Positions 11,363 to 24,064 are shown, counted from the stretch's first letter. The stretch: 64,000 nucleotides of DNA from Heterodera schachtii (GCA_023374025.1 SIJG01000006.1:233596-297595), one strand, 5' to 3'. Made by a program: numbers and translations. The notes: generated by a model from the sequence alone, not told the origin.

Positions 11363-12199
11363 TGGAGGGGAATTATAGAATATATGCACATGCATATTTC
11401 CCACTAACAATTAATTTTTTATTTAATTTTTTTCTCAAATTGTATTTATTTTCTTAAAATAAAAACTATAAAATCAATTAAAATTATTCAAAATGGGTTT
11501 GCCGGAAAAAGATAACTTTTAAATATGCCTAACATTAATGTTACTTTTCATTTGATAATTCAGTCATTCTTATTTTTTTTTTTTAAAAATATATAAGGTA
11601 AAATTGTTTATTTTTTTGTAATAAAACCTAAAAGGCCGAAAAATGCCCAAATACGCACTAAAATATGCCTTAAAAAACTGCCAAAAATGGCTTTTAGCCT
11701 CAAAAAATGCCAAAAATTGTGTATAAATTAAGAATTGACTTTTAAAACACTAAAACAAGGGCCTAAGGAGCATTTTTTAGACAGTTGCAAAAATATTAAA
11801 TTTCCAAATTTATAAATTTTATTATCTGCTAAAACAAAATTACATTTTTACATACATAAATTTTTTTCCAAAAGTTCTTACAAGAAGTTAATTTTTTTCG
11901 ATTTTTAAGGGTGTATTTTTTAAAAAAATTCCAAAAAGTCGATCCTTAGGGGTGTATTTTTCGCTTTTTTTCGCATTTTTCTTGTGAAAATTTCGAAAAA
12001 ATGACCAAAATTTGCTTTAAAAGCCCAAAAATGGCAAAATATGCATTTATTCTCGAAAACCCCCAAAATATGCTTTTATATGCACTAAAAACCTTCAGCA
12101 AATCAAATAATTTTAACGTAGAAATGCTATTTTTGAGCCCCTTTCTTCATAGCATATGCGCAGAAAAAATATGCAAAATCATACAATTTATAGCCCTAC
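11363..12199. repeat. Degenerate ATATGC-rich inverted-repeat element (block B copy)
   Basis: Same element as at 1741-2571, with only a few substitutions and short indels. Non-coding. Confidence 0.4.
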
Positions 12200-12384
12200 T
12201 TATAAAAGTTCAGCCGAATTTTTCAATACAAATCGTTTTGAATAAAATTGACACATTTTTAATTTCGTTTGATAAAATTTTTACTTGTCCTTAGAATTGG
12301 AAATGCCTATAAGAATTTTTTGTCAACAATTTTTGGAAATAAATATTTTTTGGATATTTTAATAAAGAAAATCTTTGTGGAAAA

Positions 12385-12691
12385 ATGAATTTTGTCTTCT
12401 TATATTTTTTAATTATTTTTTTAATTGTCAAATTTAATGAAATTAAAACTGAAAAGAATAAACTGCAACAAAAGTCATTTGACGAAATATTTGGAGAAAA
12501 ATTGGAAAAAAAGAGAAATAATTGAAAAATATTATAAAATAAAAGAGAAAATTAAGCAAAAAGGAAGAAAACACTCGAAGAATGGCATAAACATTGATCA
12601 ATCGTCGGCTGATCAGCTTAATCGTCAGGAAAAGCCGCTTACAAGTCAAAAATGGACTGCATTACGGCAAAAAGTTTTTGAAAAAATTTGA
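12385..12691 (+). pseudogene. Chimeric HTH family fragment (block B, locus 2)
   Basis: Counterpart of the locus at 2724. It has a signal peptide, QQKSFDEIFGEK, an A-run frameshift, then REIIEKYYKIKEKIKQKGRK. It then switches before HTH1 to non-family sequence (NGINIDQSSADQ) and a stop at 12691. It has no HTH. Confidence 0.7.
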
Positions 12692-13602
12692 GGATTTTTA
12701 GCGACCAGCGTTGCCGATAGGCCACCGCAGGGAAATTTTTGAAAATTTAAGTTCCAATTTATTAACAGAAATTGTACAAAAATTGCTAATTTTTTGAAGT
12801 TCCAATTTTTTATCAAAAATTTCGGCTATCGGAATTCCGACATCCAAAATTTTCATCATTTAAATATCAAAGGAAATAATAATATCATAAATAAATTGTT
12901 AATAATTCCAAAAATTACGGAATTACAAATTTGGATTCGGATTTGAAGAAAAGCCTAATGTTTTTCAAAAAAAAAAAAAACGAAATTTTCTTCATTCAAC
13001 TAACTTCGGTACAACTCAGTTGGGCCGGCAAAAGCTTAATCTCTTTAGAAGCTTTTTTTAAGATATTGCTTCGCGATTAGACAATTGCTAAAAAAGTTAT
13101 TATACATGAAAATTGCGAAAAGTTAACATTTTTGAAGTTTTTTCTTAATAATTTTTTCCAAAACTTGATGAATTTTTCGCTTTTTGTAAGGCTAAAAGGT
13201 ACCAAGATTGTTGGATTTGGTCGACAAAGAAAAAAGTTATAGTGGAAAAACATGGTGGATGTGCCAATGATAAATTTTTTTTATTTTTTTAACTTTCAAA
13301 TTATATTTATAAATGTATCGAAATTTTTTTAATATAAATTATTGAAAAAAAAAATTAATTGCCAACAAATTATTATGTTGTTTTCTAATTTTTATATTCG
13401 TCGTCAGAAATAATTTTTTTTATCAACCTTTTTGAAAATTTTTAATTAACAAATGTTCTGATTTTTATTTTGTACTGTTTTTTGTCAATCCAACGCAATA
13501 AATTATGTTCTCATTTTTGCATTTGTCAATCATATAAATGAATATTTGCAATTCTTATACCTTATAATATTTTAGAAATTTTTAGAAATTACTCATTTAG
13601 AG

Positions 13603-13923
13603 ATGAAATTTGTCTTATCATACTCTTTAATTATCTTTTTAATTATTAATTTTAATGAAATTAAAACTGAAAAGAATAAACTGCAACAAAAGTCATTTGA
13701 TGAAATATTTGGAGAAAATGGGAAGAAAAATTGGAAGAAAAAAGAGAAATAATTGAAAAATATCTATAAAATTAAAGAAAAAATTAAGCAAAAAGGAAGA
13801 AAACACTCGAAGAATGGCACAAACATTGATCAATCGTCGGCTGATCAGCTTAATCGTCACGAAAAGCCGCTTATAAGTCAAAAATGGACTGCATTACGGC
13901 AAAAAGTTTTTGAAAAAATTTGA
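13603..13923 (+). pseudogene. Chimeric HTH family fragment (block B, extra copy)
   Basis: The ATG at 13603 opens MKFVLSYSLIIFLIINF, a signal peptide, and QQKSFDEIFGE. Its N-terminus resembles the three-HTH gene at 14833 rather than the fragment at 12385. Its 3' part has the same NGTNIDQSSADQ fusion. It is therefore a hybrid of the two neighbouring loci, consistent with unequal crossing-over or conversion within the array. Frame breaks occur around 13720-13765. Confidence 0.7.
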
Positions 13924-14832
13924 GGATTTTTAGCGACCAGCGTTGCCGATAGGCCACCGCAGGGAAATTTTTGAAAATTTAAGTTCCAATTTATTAACAG
14001 AAATTGTACAAAAATTGCTAATTTTTTGAAGTTCCGATTTTTTATCAAAAATTTCGGCTATCGGAATTCCGACATCCAAAATTTTCATCACTTAAATATC
14101 AAAGGAAATAATAATATAATAAATAAATTGTTAATAATTCCAAAAATTACGGATTACAAATTAGGATTCGGATTTGAAGAAAAGCCTAATGTTTTTCAAA
14201 AAAAAAAAAACGAAATTTTCTTCATTCAACTAACTTCGGTACAACTCAGTTGGGCCGGCAAAAGCTTAATCTCTTTAGAAGCTTTTTCTAAGATATTGCT
14301 TCGCGATTAGACAATTGCTAAAAAAGTTATTATACATGAAAATTGCGAAAAGTTGACATTTTTGAAGTTTTTTCTTAATAATTTTTTCCAAAACTTGATG
14401 AATTTTTCGCTTTTTGTAAGGCTAAAAGGTACCAAGATTGTTGGATTTGGTCGACAAAGAAAAAAGTTATAGTGGAAAAACATGGTGGATGTGCCAATGA
14501 TAAAATTTTTTTATTTTTTTAACTTTCAAATTATATTTATAAATGTATCGAAATTTTTTTAATATAAATTATTGAAAAAAAAATTAATTGCCAACAAATT
14601 ATTATGTTGTTTTCTAATTTTTATATTCGTCGTCAGAAATAATTTTTTTTTATCAACCTTTTTGAAAATTTTTAATTAACAAATGTTCTGATTTTTATTT
14701 TTGTACTGTTTTTTGTCAATCCAACGCAATAAATTATGTTCTCATTTTTGCATTTGTCAATCATATAAATGAATATTTGCAATTCTTATACCTTATAATA
14801 TTTTAGAAATTTTTAGAAATTACTCATTAGAG

Positions 14833-15503
14833 ATGAAATTTGTCTTATCATACTCTTTAATTATCTTTTTAATTATTAATTTTAATGAAATTAAAACTGA
14901 AAAGAATAAACTGCAACAAAAGTCATTTGATGAAATATTTGGAGGAAAATGGGAAGAAAAATTGGAAGAAAAAAGAGAAATAATTGAAAAATTCTATAAA
15001 ATTAAAGAAAAAATTAAGCAAAAAGGAAGAAAATACTCAACAAAGAATGGAATAAAATTGAACAGAAAATAGCGAAAAAATTGGGGACAAAACGAATGAA
15101 AATTTATGAATGGATTAAAGAATTAGGCCTTTATCAAAAATTACAAAAAAGCTACAAATCAAAAAGTGATGATGAAAAGTTAGAAATTGTTCAAAAATTC
15201 ATTAAAATGATAAATGAATTTAAAGAAATAAGAAAATATTCAACCAAAGAATGGGACCAAAATTATGCCGAAATTTGTAAGAAAATTGGAGTCAGCCATA
15301 GAACAATTATGAATTGGAAGAAACAATTTGGAATTCGCTTTCAAAAGATCACGGAGAAAGAAAAAATAGAAAAAATGAAAAAATATTGGCAAATAAAAAG
15401 TGAAAATCCAAAAATGAGTGACCGAAAAATTGCAAAAATTTTGAAAATTAACAAAAATAGCATTTTGAATTGGAAGAAACAATTTAGAGGAGAAGATAAA
15501 TAA
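14833..15503 (+). pseudogene. Secreted tandem-HTH family member, one frameshift (block B, locus 3)
   Basis: The ATG at 14833 gives a signal peptide (MKFVLSYSLIIFLIINF), QQKSFDEIFGGKWEEKLEEK and the Lys-rich helix in one frame. A one-base loss in an A-run at about 15042 (caacaaagaatgg, against caacaaaagaatgg in the A copy) breaks HTH1. The other frame continues with TKRMKIYEWIKELG, HTH2 and HTH3 to a stop at 15503. The protein parts match the A copy almost exactly. Confidence 0.75.
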
Positions 15504-16864
15504 AAGATATTTTCAAATATGAAAGTCGATCGAAGGAAGAAATTTTCTAAATTTTTTTTTTGAAAAGCTTAGGCTTTTCTTAATATCCGAATCCAAATTT
15601 GGAATTCATAATTTTTTTGCATAAATAGTCAGTTTATTCATTATTATTTTCATTATTTTTTCCTTTGATAATATTTGATGATAGTTAAAGCTTTAAAATC
15701 AATTCAAGGACTATCGTATGACACCAAGATTGTGCAATTTGGTTGCGTCTAAGAAAAGTTATAAGTTGACTTAGTCAAATTTGCAAAATTTGTACTTTTC
15801 GTCGATCGACCAACCACGCCAATTCTCATCTAAAAGCTGAAATAATTCTTCAAGACAGGCAAATTTTGCGATCCAGCTGCAGGATTTGAGGGATCCCGCG
15901 AGATTATCCCTAATAATTTAAAGGTATAATGGAAAATAAGAATTATTAATTGACAATTGCTTACTAGCGATCGGCGGAAATGGGATTCCCGCGGGAAAAC
16001 CGCTGAATCCCGCTCGGGAATCATATCCCACTTTATTTTGAGGAAAAAAATAATAATTTTTTATTATTTGTTTAATCACTGATAAATTTGAAAATTTTCA
16101 AAAATTTATGACAAAAATTGAGCCTAGTTTTTCAAAATTAGCTATTATTGATAAATTGTATCAACGAATTTTAAAATTTCGTCGGCACCGCCCCTTCCTC
16201 ACTGATTTTTAAAAAATTATCTAAACTTTTATTAGGCGAGCAATAAAATTTTTTTATTTATTTGAAAATTATTGAAAATTTGTTTCCGATTTTCAAAATT
16301 TTTTTTGTTTTGATTTTTGTGAAATAAAAATATAAGAAAAGTTTTAATATTTTCACTTGAAAAATAATTGAATTAATAATTAAAAAATTCAAAAAATTTT
16401 TAAATAATGACTAAAATTTGGTAAACCTATTTTATAAGTTTAAAATAGAAAATGAAATGTTTTCAGCTTTTGAAAAATTTCAAAGGCAGCAAAGTTCATC
16501 TTTCAATTAATTTTTTTAATTTTTAATTTTACCTAAAACATTATTAAGGTATAATTTAAAAACAGAATTACGAAATAAATTTTTCTGATTGATTTAAACA
16601 AAATTATATCATAATTTAATACGTAATATGTTATTCTGTTAAATTTCTAATTTTGTTAAGTTAGAGAAAAGTTTACTTTCATTGTTATGATTAAAAAAAT
16701 GAATTAGACATTTTTTGGTTTTAAAAATGAATTTTTTCTTCCTGTCCTAATTGTTTTTTCCAATTAAAAATACTACTTTTTATCAATACCAAGGTTTTTC
16801 TTTTACTTATTTTATCATTAGTTTCATGACTTTTTTCTTCCTCCATTCTTTTTCAAAATTTGAA

Positions 16865-17557
16865 TTAATTTTTTTCTCCAAATTGTTTCTTCCATTTTGA
16901 AATGCTATTTTTGTAAATTTTCAATATTTTTGCAATTTCATTGTCACGCATTTTTGGATTTTCGCATTTTATTTTCCAATAAATTTTCATTTTTTCCATT
17001 TTTTCTTTAGCCGTTAATATTTTCTTGCTAATACCGAATTGTTTCTTCCATCCGCAAATTGTTCCATGGTTTACTCCAATTTTCTTACAAATTTCTTTAT
17101 AATTTTGGCGCCATTCTTTTAATGAATATTTTCTTTTTTGTTTAAATTCATTTGTCATTGAAATGAATTTTTGTACAATTTCTAATTTTTCTTCATCAGT
17201 TTTTGATTGGTAGCTTTTCTGTATTTTTTGATTAAGCCCCAATTCTTTAATCCATTTTTGAATTGTGGTTCGATTTGTCCCCAATTTTTTCGAAATTTTC
17301 GTATTAATTTTACTCCATTCTTTTGTTGAATATTTTCTTTCTTTTTGCTTAATTTTTTCTTTTATTTTATAATATTTTTGAATTATTTCTCTTTTTTTCT
17401 TCTCATTTCGTTGTTTTTCTTCTTTTTCTTCCCATTTTTCTCCAAATATTTCATCAAACGATTTTTGTTGCGCTTTTTTCTTTTCGGATCCAACATAATT
17501 AATGCTAATTATGATGGTCAAAAACACAAATAAAGTGAATGAAAGACACAATTTCAT
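16865..17557 (-). CDS. Secreted tandem-HTH protein (block B, locus 4), intact
   Basis: This 230-aa ORF is identical in protein sequence to that at 5983-6675. It has a signal peptide at residues 1-24, motif QQKSFDEIFGEKWEE at 30-45, and HTHs at about 75-107, 144-176 and 197-227. The 3' flank (16460-16830) recurs in inverted orientation at 17925-18290, which places the gene between inverted arms. Perfect identity to the A copy implies a recent duplication or conversion. Confidence 0.8.
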   Translation of the reverse strand: MKLCLSFTLFVFLTIIISINYVGSEKKKAQQKSFDEIFGEKWEEKEEKQRNEKKKREIIQKYYKIKEKIKQKERKYSTKEWSKINTKISKKLGTNRTTIQKWIKELGLNQKIQKSYQSKTDEEKLEIVQKFISMTNEFKQKRKYSLKEWRQNYKEICKKIGVNHGTICGWKKQFGISKKILTAKEKMEKMKIYWKIKCENPKMRDNEIAKILKIYKNSISKWKKQFGEKN

Positions 17558-17924
17558 AATAATACTTTGATTTTCTTAAACATTTAATGTTAAAATATTA
17601 ATGAAAAGTAATATTGTTGTTAAGCATATTTAAAAGATATAATTTCCCGTCAAATCCATTATTTTTGAAAATTTTAATTGATTTATAGTTTAAGAAAAAG
17701 AATTAAAAATTTGAGAAAAATTTGTTATTATTAAATATTTTGTTATCCGATTTTTTTAACCATAAATCAATTAAAATTTAAAATAAGCTAATTAAATAAA
17801 AAGAGAATGAAAAAATGGGAAATTAAAAATATATATTACCTTCGTCGGATGGCTTCTGTTGGATTTTTAAATTTTGCTGTTTCGCTAAATAATATTAATT
17901 CAAAAATAACTGACAATGAAAAGA

Positions 17925-18290
17925 AAAACCTTGGTATTGATAAAAAGTAGTATTTTTAATTGGAAAAAACAATTAGTACAGGAAGAAAAAATTCATTTTT
18001 AAAACAAAAAATGTCTAATTCATTTTTTAATGCATAACAATGAAAGTAAACTTTTCTCTAACTTAACAAAATTAGAAATTTAACAGAATAACATATTACG
18101 TATTAAATTATGATATAATTTGTTTAAATCAATCAGAAAAATTTTATTTCGTAATTCTGTTTTTAAATTATACCTTAATAATGTTTTAGGTAAAATTAAA
18201 AATTAAAAAAATTAATTGAAAGATGAACTTTGCTGCCTTTGAAATTTTTCAAAAGCTGAAAAAACATTTCATTTAGCATTTTTTGGAGGA
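17925..18290. repeat. Inverted copy of HTH gene 3' flank
   Basis: This is the reverse complement of 16460-16830 (and of 5580-5935) with few differences. A third copy lies at 32575-33140 in the same orientation, interrupted by a MITE. In block D it still follows an HTH ORF (32146-32421). In block C the gene body itself is gone. Confidence 0.75.
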
Positions 18291-18859
18291 GAAGACAAAT
18301 AAAATATTTGAAAACATGAAATTCGGTCGGAGGAAGAAAATTTTAGAATAGGCTTTTCATAAACCCAAATCAAAATTTGTAATTTTTGGCAAAATATTCA
18401 GTTTATTCATTATTATTTTATATTATTATTTCCTTTAATATTTATATGATGGTTAAAGCTTTAAATGGATTTTTTTTATTGAAATAACAATTTTGGTCAT
18501 TCCCCGGATTGGTTTCTCAAATCCCCGAGAATTTAAACCCCCGATTGGTTGTAATTCTATTTTAAAATATATTTTAATTAATGTTTTTTGTAGAAATTTA
18601 TAATTAAAAAAAAATTCTTTTGTAAAATGAAATTGTGCTGCGTTTGAAATTTCAAATTGAATCAAAAAAAATTCAACAGAAATTTTTAAGTTTAGCTTTA
18701 CAAAATTTATGTCACTTTTTTTTACTATAATTAATTTTTTTTATTAAAAGTTTTTGTCAATCATCAAATGAATAGGGGGAAAATATTATAAATAATGATT
18801 TTTGATGTTTTTCTTTATTATAAATTATTCATTAAAAAAATATAAATTATTACTTTTAT

Positions 18860-19209
18860 TTCCATATTTTTCACTTCCCATTGATCACTTTCGCTTTGAT
18901 TTTGGCAATTATCAACTAACAAATTCCGATCACTTTTAATTAAATTTCTTATTATATCCATTGTTTTTCACTTCCCAAATTAGTTGAGATAATGTCTCAA
19001 AAGAAGCATTTCTTTTTCGTCCATTTAAATCACCGTTTCACAATCTAATTATCAATTAACAATTTCCGATCACTTTTAAACGTATTTTTTAAATAATTTC
19101 AATCATTTTTCATTTCCCATTGATCACTTCCGCTTTGATTATCGCAATAATCAATTAACAATTTCGATCACTTTTAATTATTAATTTAATTATTTATTTC
19201 CATCATTTT
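18860..19209. repeat. Tandem repeat derived from the CFAP36 terminal exon (C copy)
   Basis: Three to four imperfect units of about 95-130 bp contain ttcacttcccattgatcact and tccgatcacttttaa. The unit overlaps the last codons of the CFAP36 pseudogene (IKAEVINGK-stop on the minus strand). The 3' UTR therefore appears to be built from tandem copies of the coding terminus. The same array is present in block D (33860-34220). Confidence 0.6.
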
Positions 19210-21623
19210 TCACTTCCCATTAATCACTTCCGCTTTGATTTTTGCTGCAATTCGTCGCCTCACTTCGTCCACTTCACTGTTTTGTTCCATCAATTCGCGT
19301 GCTGCTTTTGCTGTCTGAGGACGCGAATCGTTTATTTGTTTAGCGGCCTCCTTAAATAAATTTAATATAAAAAATATACTGATTATTTTTTAAAATAATT
19401 TTAAAGATTTATTATAATTTAAATTATTACTTTTTAATAAAAAAATTATATATAATTAAACAAAGAATAATGCTTTACACATATAATTAATACGAAAAAT
19501 ATAATCATATGTATATTTATTAAATAATTCTAATAAATAACAGAGAGAAATTAATAAGGTGTCCCAAGTTTCGGTGCACTTAAATTATTTTTTTTATTTT
19601 TTAAAATTTGTTTAATTTTGATTATTTAATTCTATTAAAAATAATTAAATTATTTTTACAATTAATTGTTTTTCGCGCTCTTGACTTTTTTTCTTCAGCA
19701 ATTTGTCCCTTTGTTCCCGTAAATATTGCCTTCGATCACTTAATTGGCTCTCAGAAATGCCATCACGCTCCTTTAGTAGACTCTGTTGAAAAAAATAAAA
19801 ATAAATATTTAATCCATAAATTAATAATACAAATAATATTGATAATTCTTACACGGTATGCCAAGTCGCCGCCTTTTGTCTGTAAAAAAAAAAAAATTTT
19901 AATTTACTTTTGGCATTTTCTCAATTTCATAGAAATTTTTTGAAATTTATTATTTGCAAATTTACAGTTTCGTTCTTCATTTCTTTTCTTTGTTGAGGAA
20001 CGTGGATTTGGCCCAAAGAGATCCGCTTTTCCACCAGCTTAGGCGGCTTTGGCTTCTCCTCATTAATCGATGGCTTTTCCTCAATTTTTATGTCATTTGC
20101 ATTTTCATTGAGCAAATCCGCCGCACTTTTGCGCCGTTTTTCAACCAAATTTGGCACAATTTTCAATTGTGCCAGATTTATTGCTGTTGTAGTCGTTATG
20201 CCACTCGTAATTGGTGAAGGGCTAATGACGAAATTTGCCTTTTCGTCAATTTTCACAGATTTTTCGGCATTTTCCAATTTTTGTGCTGATGTTCCTGGTA
20301 ATTTTTCTGCTTCTTCTTCGTTGCTCAATTTTAACCTGCTGAATGAATGCGCACTCTAAAAAGAAATTAACAAATTAAATCTCTTTTAATAACGAATAAT
20401 TTTTTTTTAAATAATTATTTTAAAGAAAATATTTAAATAATAATTTATAAAATTTACAAGAAACTTCATAAAGTTCAAAAAAGTTTTTATTCGTTTTTCT
20501 CTGTTTTCTTTTATTAAAATTATTAATGTTTTTGTAAATAATTAAAAAAAAACTATTTAAATTTAAAAACTATGAAAAGTTATATATAAACTTTTTCCCT
20601 TAGAACATTTTTGCTTATAATGATGTACAGAAGGAAACCTCAAAAAAAATTTCTTTTTTCTTAATTGTAGACAAAAATTTTTTTTTAGTTAATTGAAAAA
20701 AACTCAAATTTTATACATTAATTTAAAATTTAAAATTTATATACTTATTCACCTTATTCAGTGCTTGTTCCATCAAAATTGTTCTCTCCTACACATTTCT
20801 TCCAGTGCCGATTTGTCCATTAGACTTTCGCGAATTGCCGCATCCATTTGTTCAAGCATTTCCTTTTGCATGCGCTGATCACGTTCCCATTCATCACGAC
20901 TTTGTCTTAATTTTCATTTTATTTTTAACATTTAAATATAAGAAAAATTTTGGAATTTAAATTTAATTTAATTTTTTTTAATTGCAAAAAATGTGGGAAC
21001 ATTTTTATGGCTTATAATTTTTTGATATTATATTAATATTAACACAGGAAATTAGAAAAACTGCTAGACCAACTAATTTCCTTAAATGTTTTAAGAGCAC
21101 AAAAAGCTCGTTGAGTGGTGCCCACCCCTACCTAAAAATTTTTTTTGATACGAACTTGATTTTTTTTAAATCCTAAGTAATTTTCAAATATCCGATTAAG
21201 ATTCTAAATACAAGCTTAATTGTGTTAATTTTTACGGGAAAAAATGTATTCGAATTTAATGTTTGAATTATTAAATATGTAAAAAAACAACAACATTTTT
21301 TTGATATTTTCAATAATTATTATTTAACTAAATCTTTTACTTGAGCACTGAGATCATGATGAATCGTTCACTATCATCCTCATCAGTCAACGAATTCCAC
21401 ATCTCCGCTTCCTCCTGTCCAAGCTTCAGCGAGCTGGGCAAAAGTCCGTTCAAATGCTTAAATTAATTAATTAATTAGTATGATTTAATTAATCAACGAT
21501 TAAAATTTAATGAATTGCCTCAATCATTTTCAATGCTTGCAATTGCAATTCAATGTTTTTACGCATCATCATCGGCACAAACACGTCAAAGTCTTGTGCC
21601 GCGACAATTGGCTCCAAAAGAAG
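19210..21623 (-). pseudogene. CFAP36 3'-partial pseudogene (exons 3-9)
   Basis: Exons matching the full gene in block D lie at 21519-21623, 21341-21456, 20753-20905, 19966-20355, 19853-19879, 19660-19782 and 19210-19350 (minus strand). There are two clear lesions. The exon 5 equivalent has lost one A, giving a TGA at 20773-20775 after REQF. The donor after exon 3 reads GC instead of GT through a small deletion. Exons 1-2 with the start codon are absent. The other exons stay in frame, so decay is recent. It could still be transcribed, but a full CFAP36 cannot be made from it. Confidence 0.85.
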
Positions 21624-21659
21624 CTGCAAATTTTGTTGTAATTAATTAATTACCCGCGT

Positions 21660-22500
21660 ATTTTAAAGGGATAATTGACCGATTTAGGACTAATTATCAT
21701 GAAAATTGTATTTCATATAAAAAAGTTTTAGGTTTTTCCCCTCTAATTTTTTAGCATATGTTTTTTCTACAAATTTATTTAATGTTAAATCTGACTCGCA
21801 TGGATAAATAGGGCGATAAAGAAAATAGTCAAAATAACATATAAACAAATACTTTTACTTTCAATAAAAAAACATTAGAATCTTTTTATAAATTTATAAA
21901 AATTTGAAAAAAAAAATAGTAAATTCATTATAAAATTTTTAAAACGCTAGAATTTTTCAATTTTTTTTGTTGAAAATTTCTTTTATAATGTTGTATAAGT
22001 TCTGTGACCCTTATCGAAAATTTCATTTAAAATTCATAATAATTCAATTAATAAAAGCAATTTTAACCAAACTTTGCCAGATTATTGCCTTATATTAGCC
22101 CCATCATTTCACCAATTGATTCGAGTTTTCACTTTGGCATCACAAAGTTATGGCTCCATGATTATTCGTGGAAAAAAAAACATGAGCAAACCCTTTTCTC
22201 AAAAACACCTATGGGGCAAATTTAAAAAACCTTTTGTATAATAAAAAATGAAAAAATTTGCTTATAACTTTTTTTTTCTCAACATTTTGCCAAGAATTTG
22301 GATACCAAAAAAGCTACATTTGAAAAAAACAAATTTAAATTTAAAAAAAATCGCAAAAATTGTGCCAAAAAATACCAAAATCCGAATTAAGGAAGAATAC
22401 AAAATTAAGGACATTAAAAAAAAATTTTTTAAATACACTTATAATAATTTATTTAAAACTAATATTGGTCGCAGTTTTTTCTAATAATTTTTTTTTGGAA
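21660..22500. other. AT-rich non-coding stretch
   Basis: No supported gene. It aligns in part with 38150-38780 in block D. A 78-codon ORF at 22248 is lysine- and asparagine-rich low-complexity sequence with no start context or homologous support. Confidence 0.5.
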
Positions 22501-22519
22501 ATCTCTCCAGTTTTTCTTA

Positions 22520-22900
22520 TAAATTCATCCATTTAAATCATCAAAATTGTTTCTTCCATTTTGTAATGTTATTTCTATGAATGTTCAGCATTTTAGCAAT
22601 TGCTGTTTCACTAATTTTTGGATTTTCTCTTTTTATTTGCCAATTAAATTTTCATTTTTTCCTTTTTTTTTCTTTCTCCGTTATAAATTTACTAATACAT
22701 AATTCTTTAATCCGTTTTCTAATTGTTCCATGGTAAACTCCGATTTTCTGACAAATTTCGGCATAATTTTGTTTCCATTCTTTGGTTGAGTATTTTTTCT
22801 TTTTTGTTTAAATAAATTATTTCGTTTTGGCAAAATTAACTATTGCAAAAATTTGAATGAATTTTTCTTCTTATTTTTATTTCATTTCACCATTAATTTT
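22520..22900 (-). pseudogene. Decayed HTH family remnant
   Basis: On the minus strand, short pieces in shifting frames match the family. They include QKIGVYHGTIRKRIKELCI-like HTH2 residues near 22690-22760, a KKTEKKENENLIGK-like linker, and NPKISETAIAKMLNIH-like HTH3 residues near 22560-22630. Stops and indels are frequent and there is no signal peptide. Confidence 0.55.
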
Positions 22901-23340
22901 TATTTATTTAAGCAGAAAAAAAGACACAATTCATGGCATTTACGGTTAAAAAAATTTCATTTAATTATATGATTTAATTTTTCTACGCTGAATGGTAAAA
23001 ATTTTTTTGAAAAAATAAAAGGTAAAAAATGTGTCCAACAATTATGAGAGATTTAAACAAATAAATCACTTCATCGAAAAAAATTAAATAATAAAAAGAC
23101 CAATTTTTTATTTTTTTTTAATTCTAAAAAATTTAGGCAAATTTATTTTTCAAATACCATAAATTTTCAATCCTCCAATATTTCGTCTCCAAATTGTCTC
23201 AGGACAGAAAAACATCGAATATATGAGAACGGAAATAAAATTAAGGACATTTAATAAAAAAAATTTTTTAATACAAATACAAAAATTTTATAAAACCAAA
23301 GATTTGGCCAGTTTTTCCAATATTTTTTTCGGCAAATTTA

Positions 23341-24064
23341 TTACATTTTTCTTAAATCATCATTCAATTTAAAGCTCCAAAAATTTTTTTCTCCAAATTG
23401 TTTCTTCCAATTATAAATATTTTGTTTTGAAGTGTTCAAAATTTTTGCAATAATTACGTCACTCATTTTTGAATTTTCTTTTTTCATTGCCCAATAAATT
23501 TTCATTTTTTCCATTTTTTCATTCTTCGTTATTCTTTTACAATTAATGCCAAACTTCTTTTTCCATCTATTAATTGTTCCATAGCCAACTCCGATTTTCG
23601 TACAAATTTCTTTACAATTTTCGTTCCATTCTTTTAACGAATACTGTCCATTTGGCTTGTATTCATTGGCCATTGAATTGAATTTATTGACAATTTCAAT
23701 TTTTTCTTCATCAGTTTTTGAATTGTAACTTTTCTGTATTTGTTTTTGAAGACCAAATTCTTTAATCCATTCATAAATATAATTTCGATTTGTCCCCAAT
23801 TTTTTCGTTATTTTATTTTCAATTTTATTCCATAATTTTGCTGAATATTTTCTTCCTTTTTGCTTTATTTTTTCTTTTATTTTATAAAATTTTCCAATTA
23901 TTTCTCTTTTTTATCTTCATTTCTTTTTCTTCTTCTTTTTCTTCCCATTTTTCTCCAAATATTTCATCAAATGACTTTTGTTCCACCTTTTTCTCTTCTG
24001 CTCCAAATTGATCAGTTTTGATGATTAACAAAATAATTAAAAATAATTGCGGGAATAATTTCAT
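23341..24064 (-). pseudogene. Secreted tandem-HTH family member, frameshifted (block C)
   Basis: The start at 24062-24064 gives MKLFPQLFLIILLIIKTDQF, a signal peptide, then EQKSFDEIFGEKWEEKEEEK. The frame shifts near 23910 within a Lys-rich run. The next frame gives HTH1 (KKLGTNRNYIYEWIKEFG), HTH2 (TKIGVGYGTINRWKKKFG) and HTH3 (AKILNTSKQNIYNWKKQFG), followed by a 15-residue tail and a stop at 23341. The linker NSMANEYKPNGQYSLKEW is shared with the genes at 25100 and 48175, so these form a subfamily. The D counterpart (38881-39131) is mostly deleted. Confidence 0.7.

Larger units (their letters stand above)
12385..14832. repeat. Tandem array of the 1.23-kb HTH unit (block B, extra copy)
   Basis: Two consecutive units start at the ATGs at 12385 and 13603. 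Each holds a chimeric HTH 5' fragment plus the same spacer. They are followed by the three-HTH gene at 14833. The repeat offset, measured at acattgatca (12591 and 13823), is 1232 bp. Block A has only one such unit before its three-HTH gene, so the array differs in copy number between duplicates. Confidence 0.8.
9941..17829. repeat. Segmental duplication block B
   Basis: This is the direct copy of block A (344-6948). It starts inside the inverted-repeat element found at 117-536 and ends just upstream of the minus-strand HTH gene. Relative to A it has an extra 1.23-kb tandem unit. The offset is about 9.66 kb before that unit and about 10.88 kb after it. The long gaps without genes (10146-10667, 11200-12384, 15504-16864, 17558-17829) match those in A. 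Confidence 0.85.
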
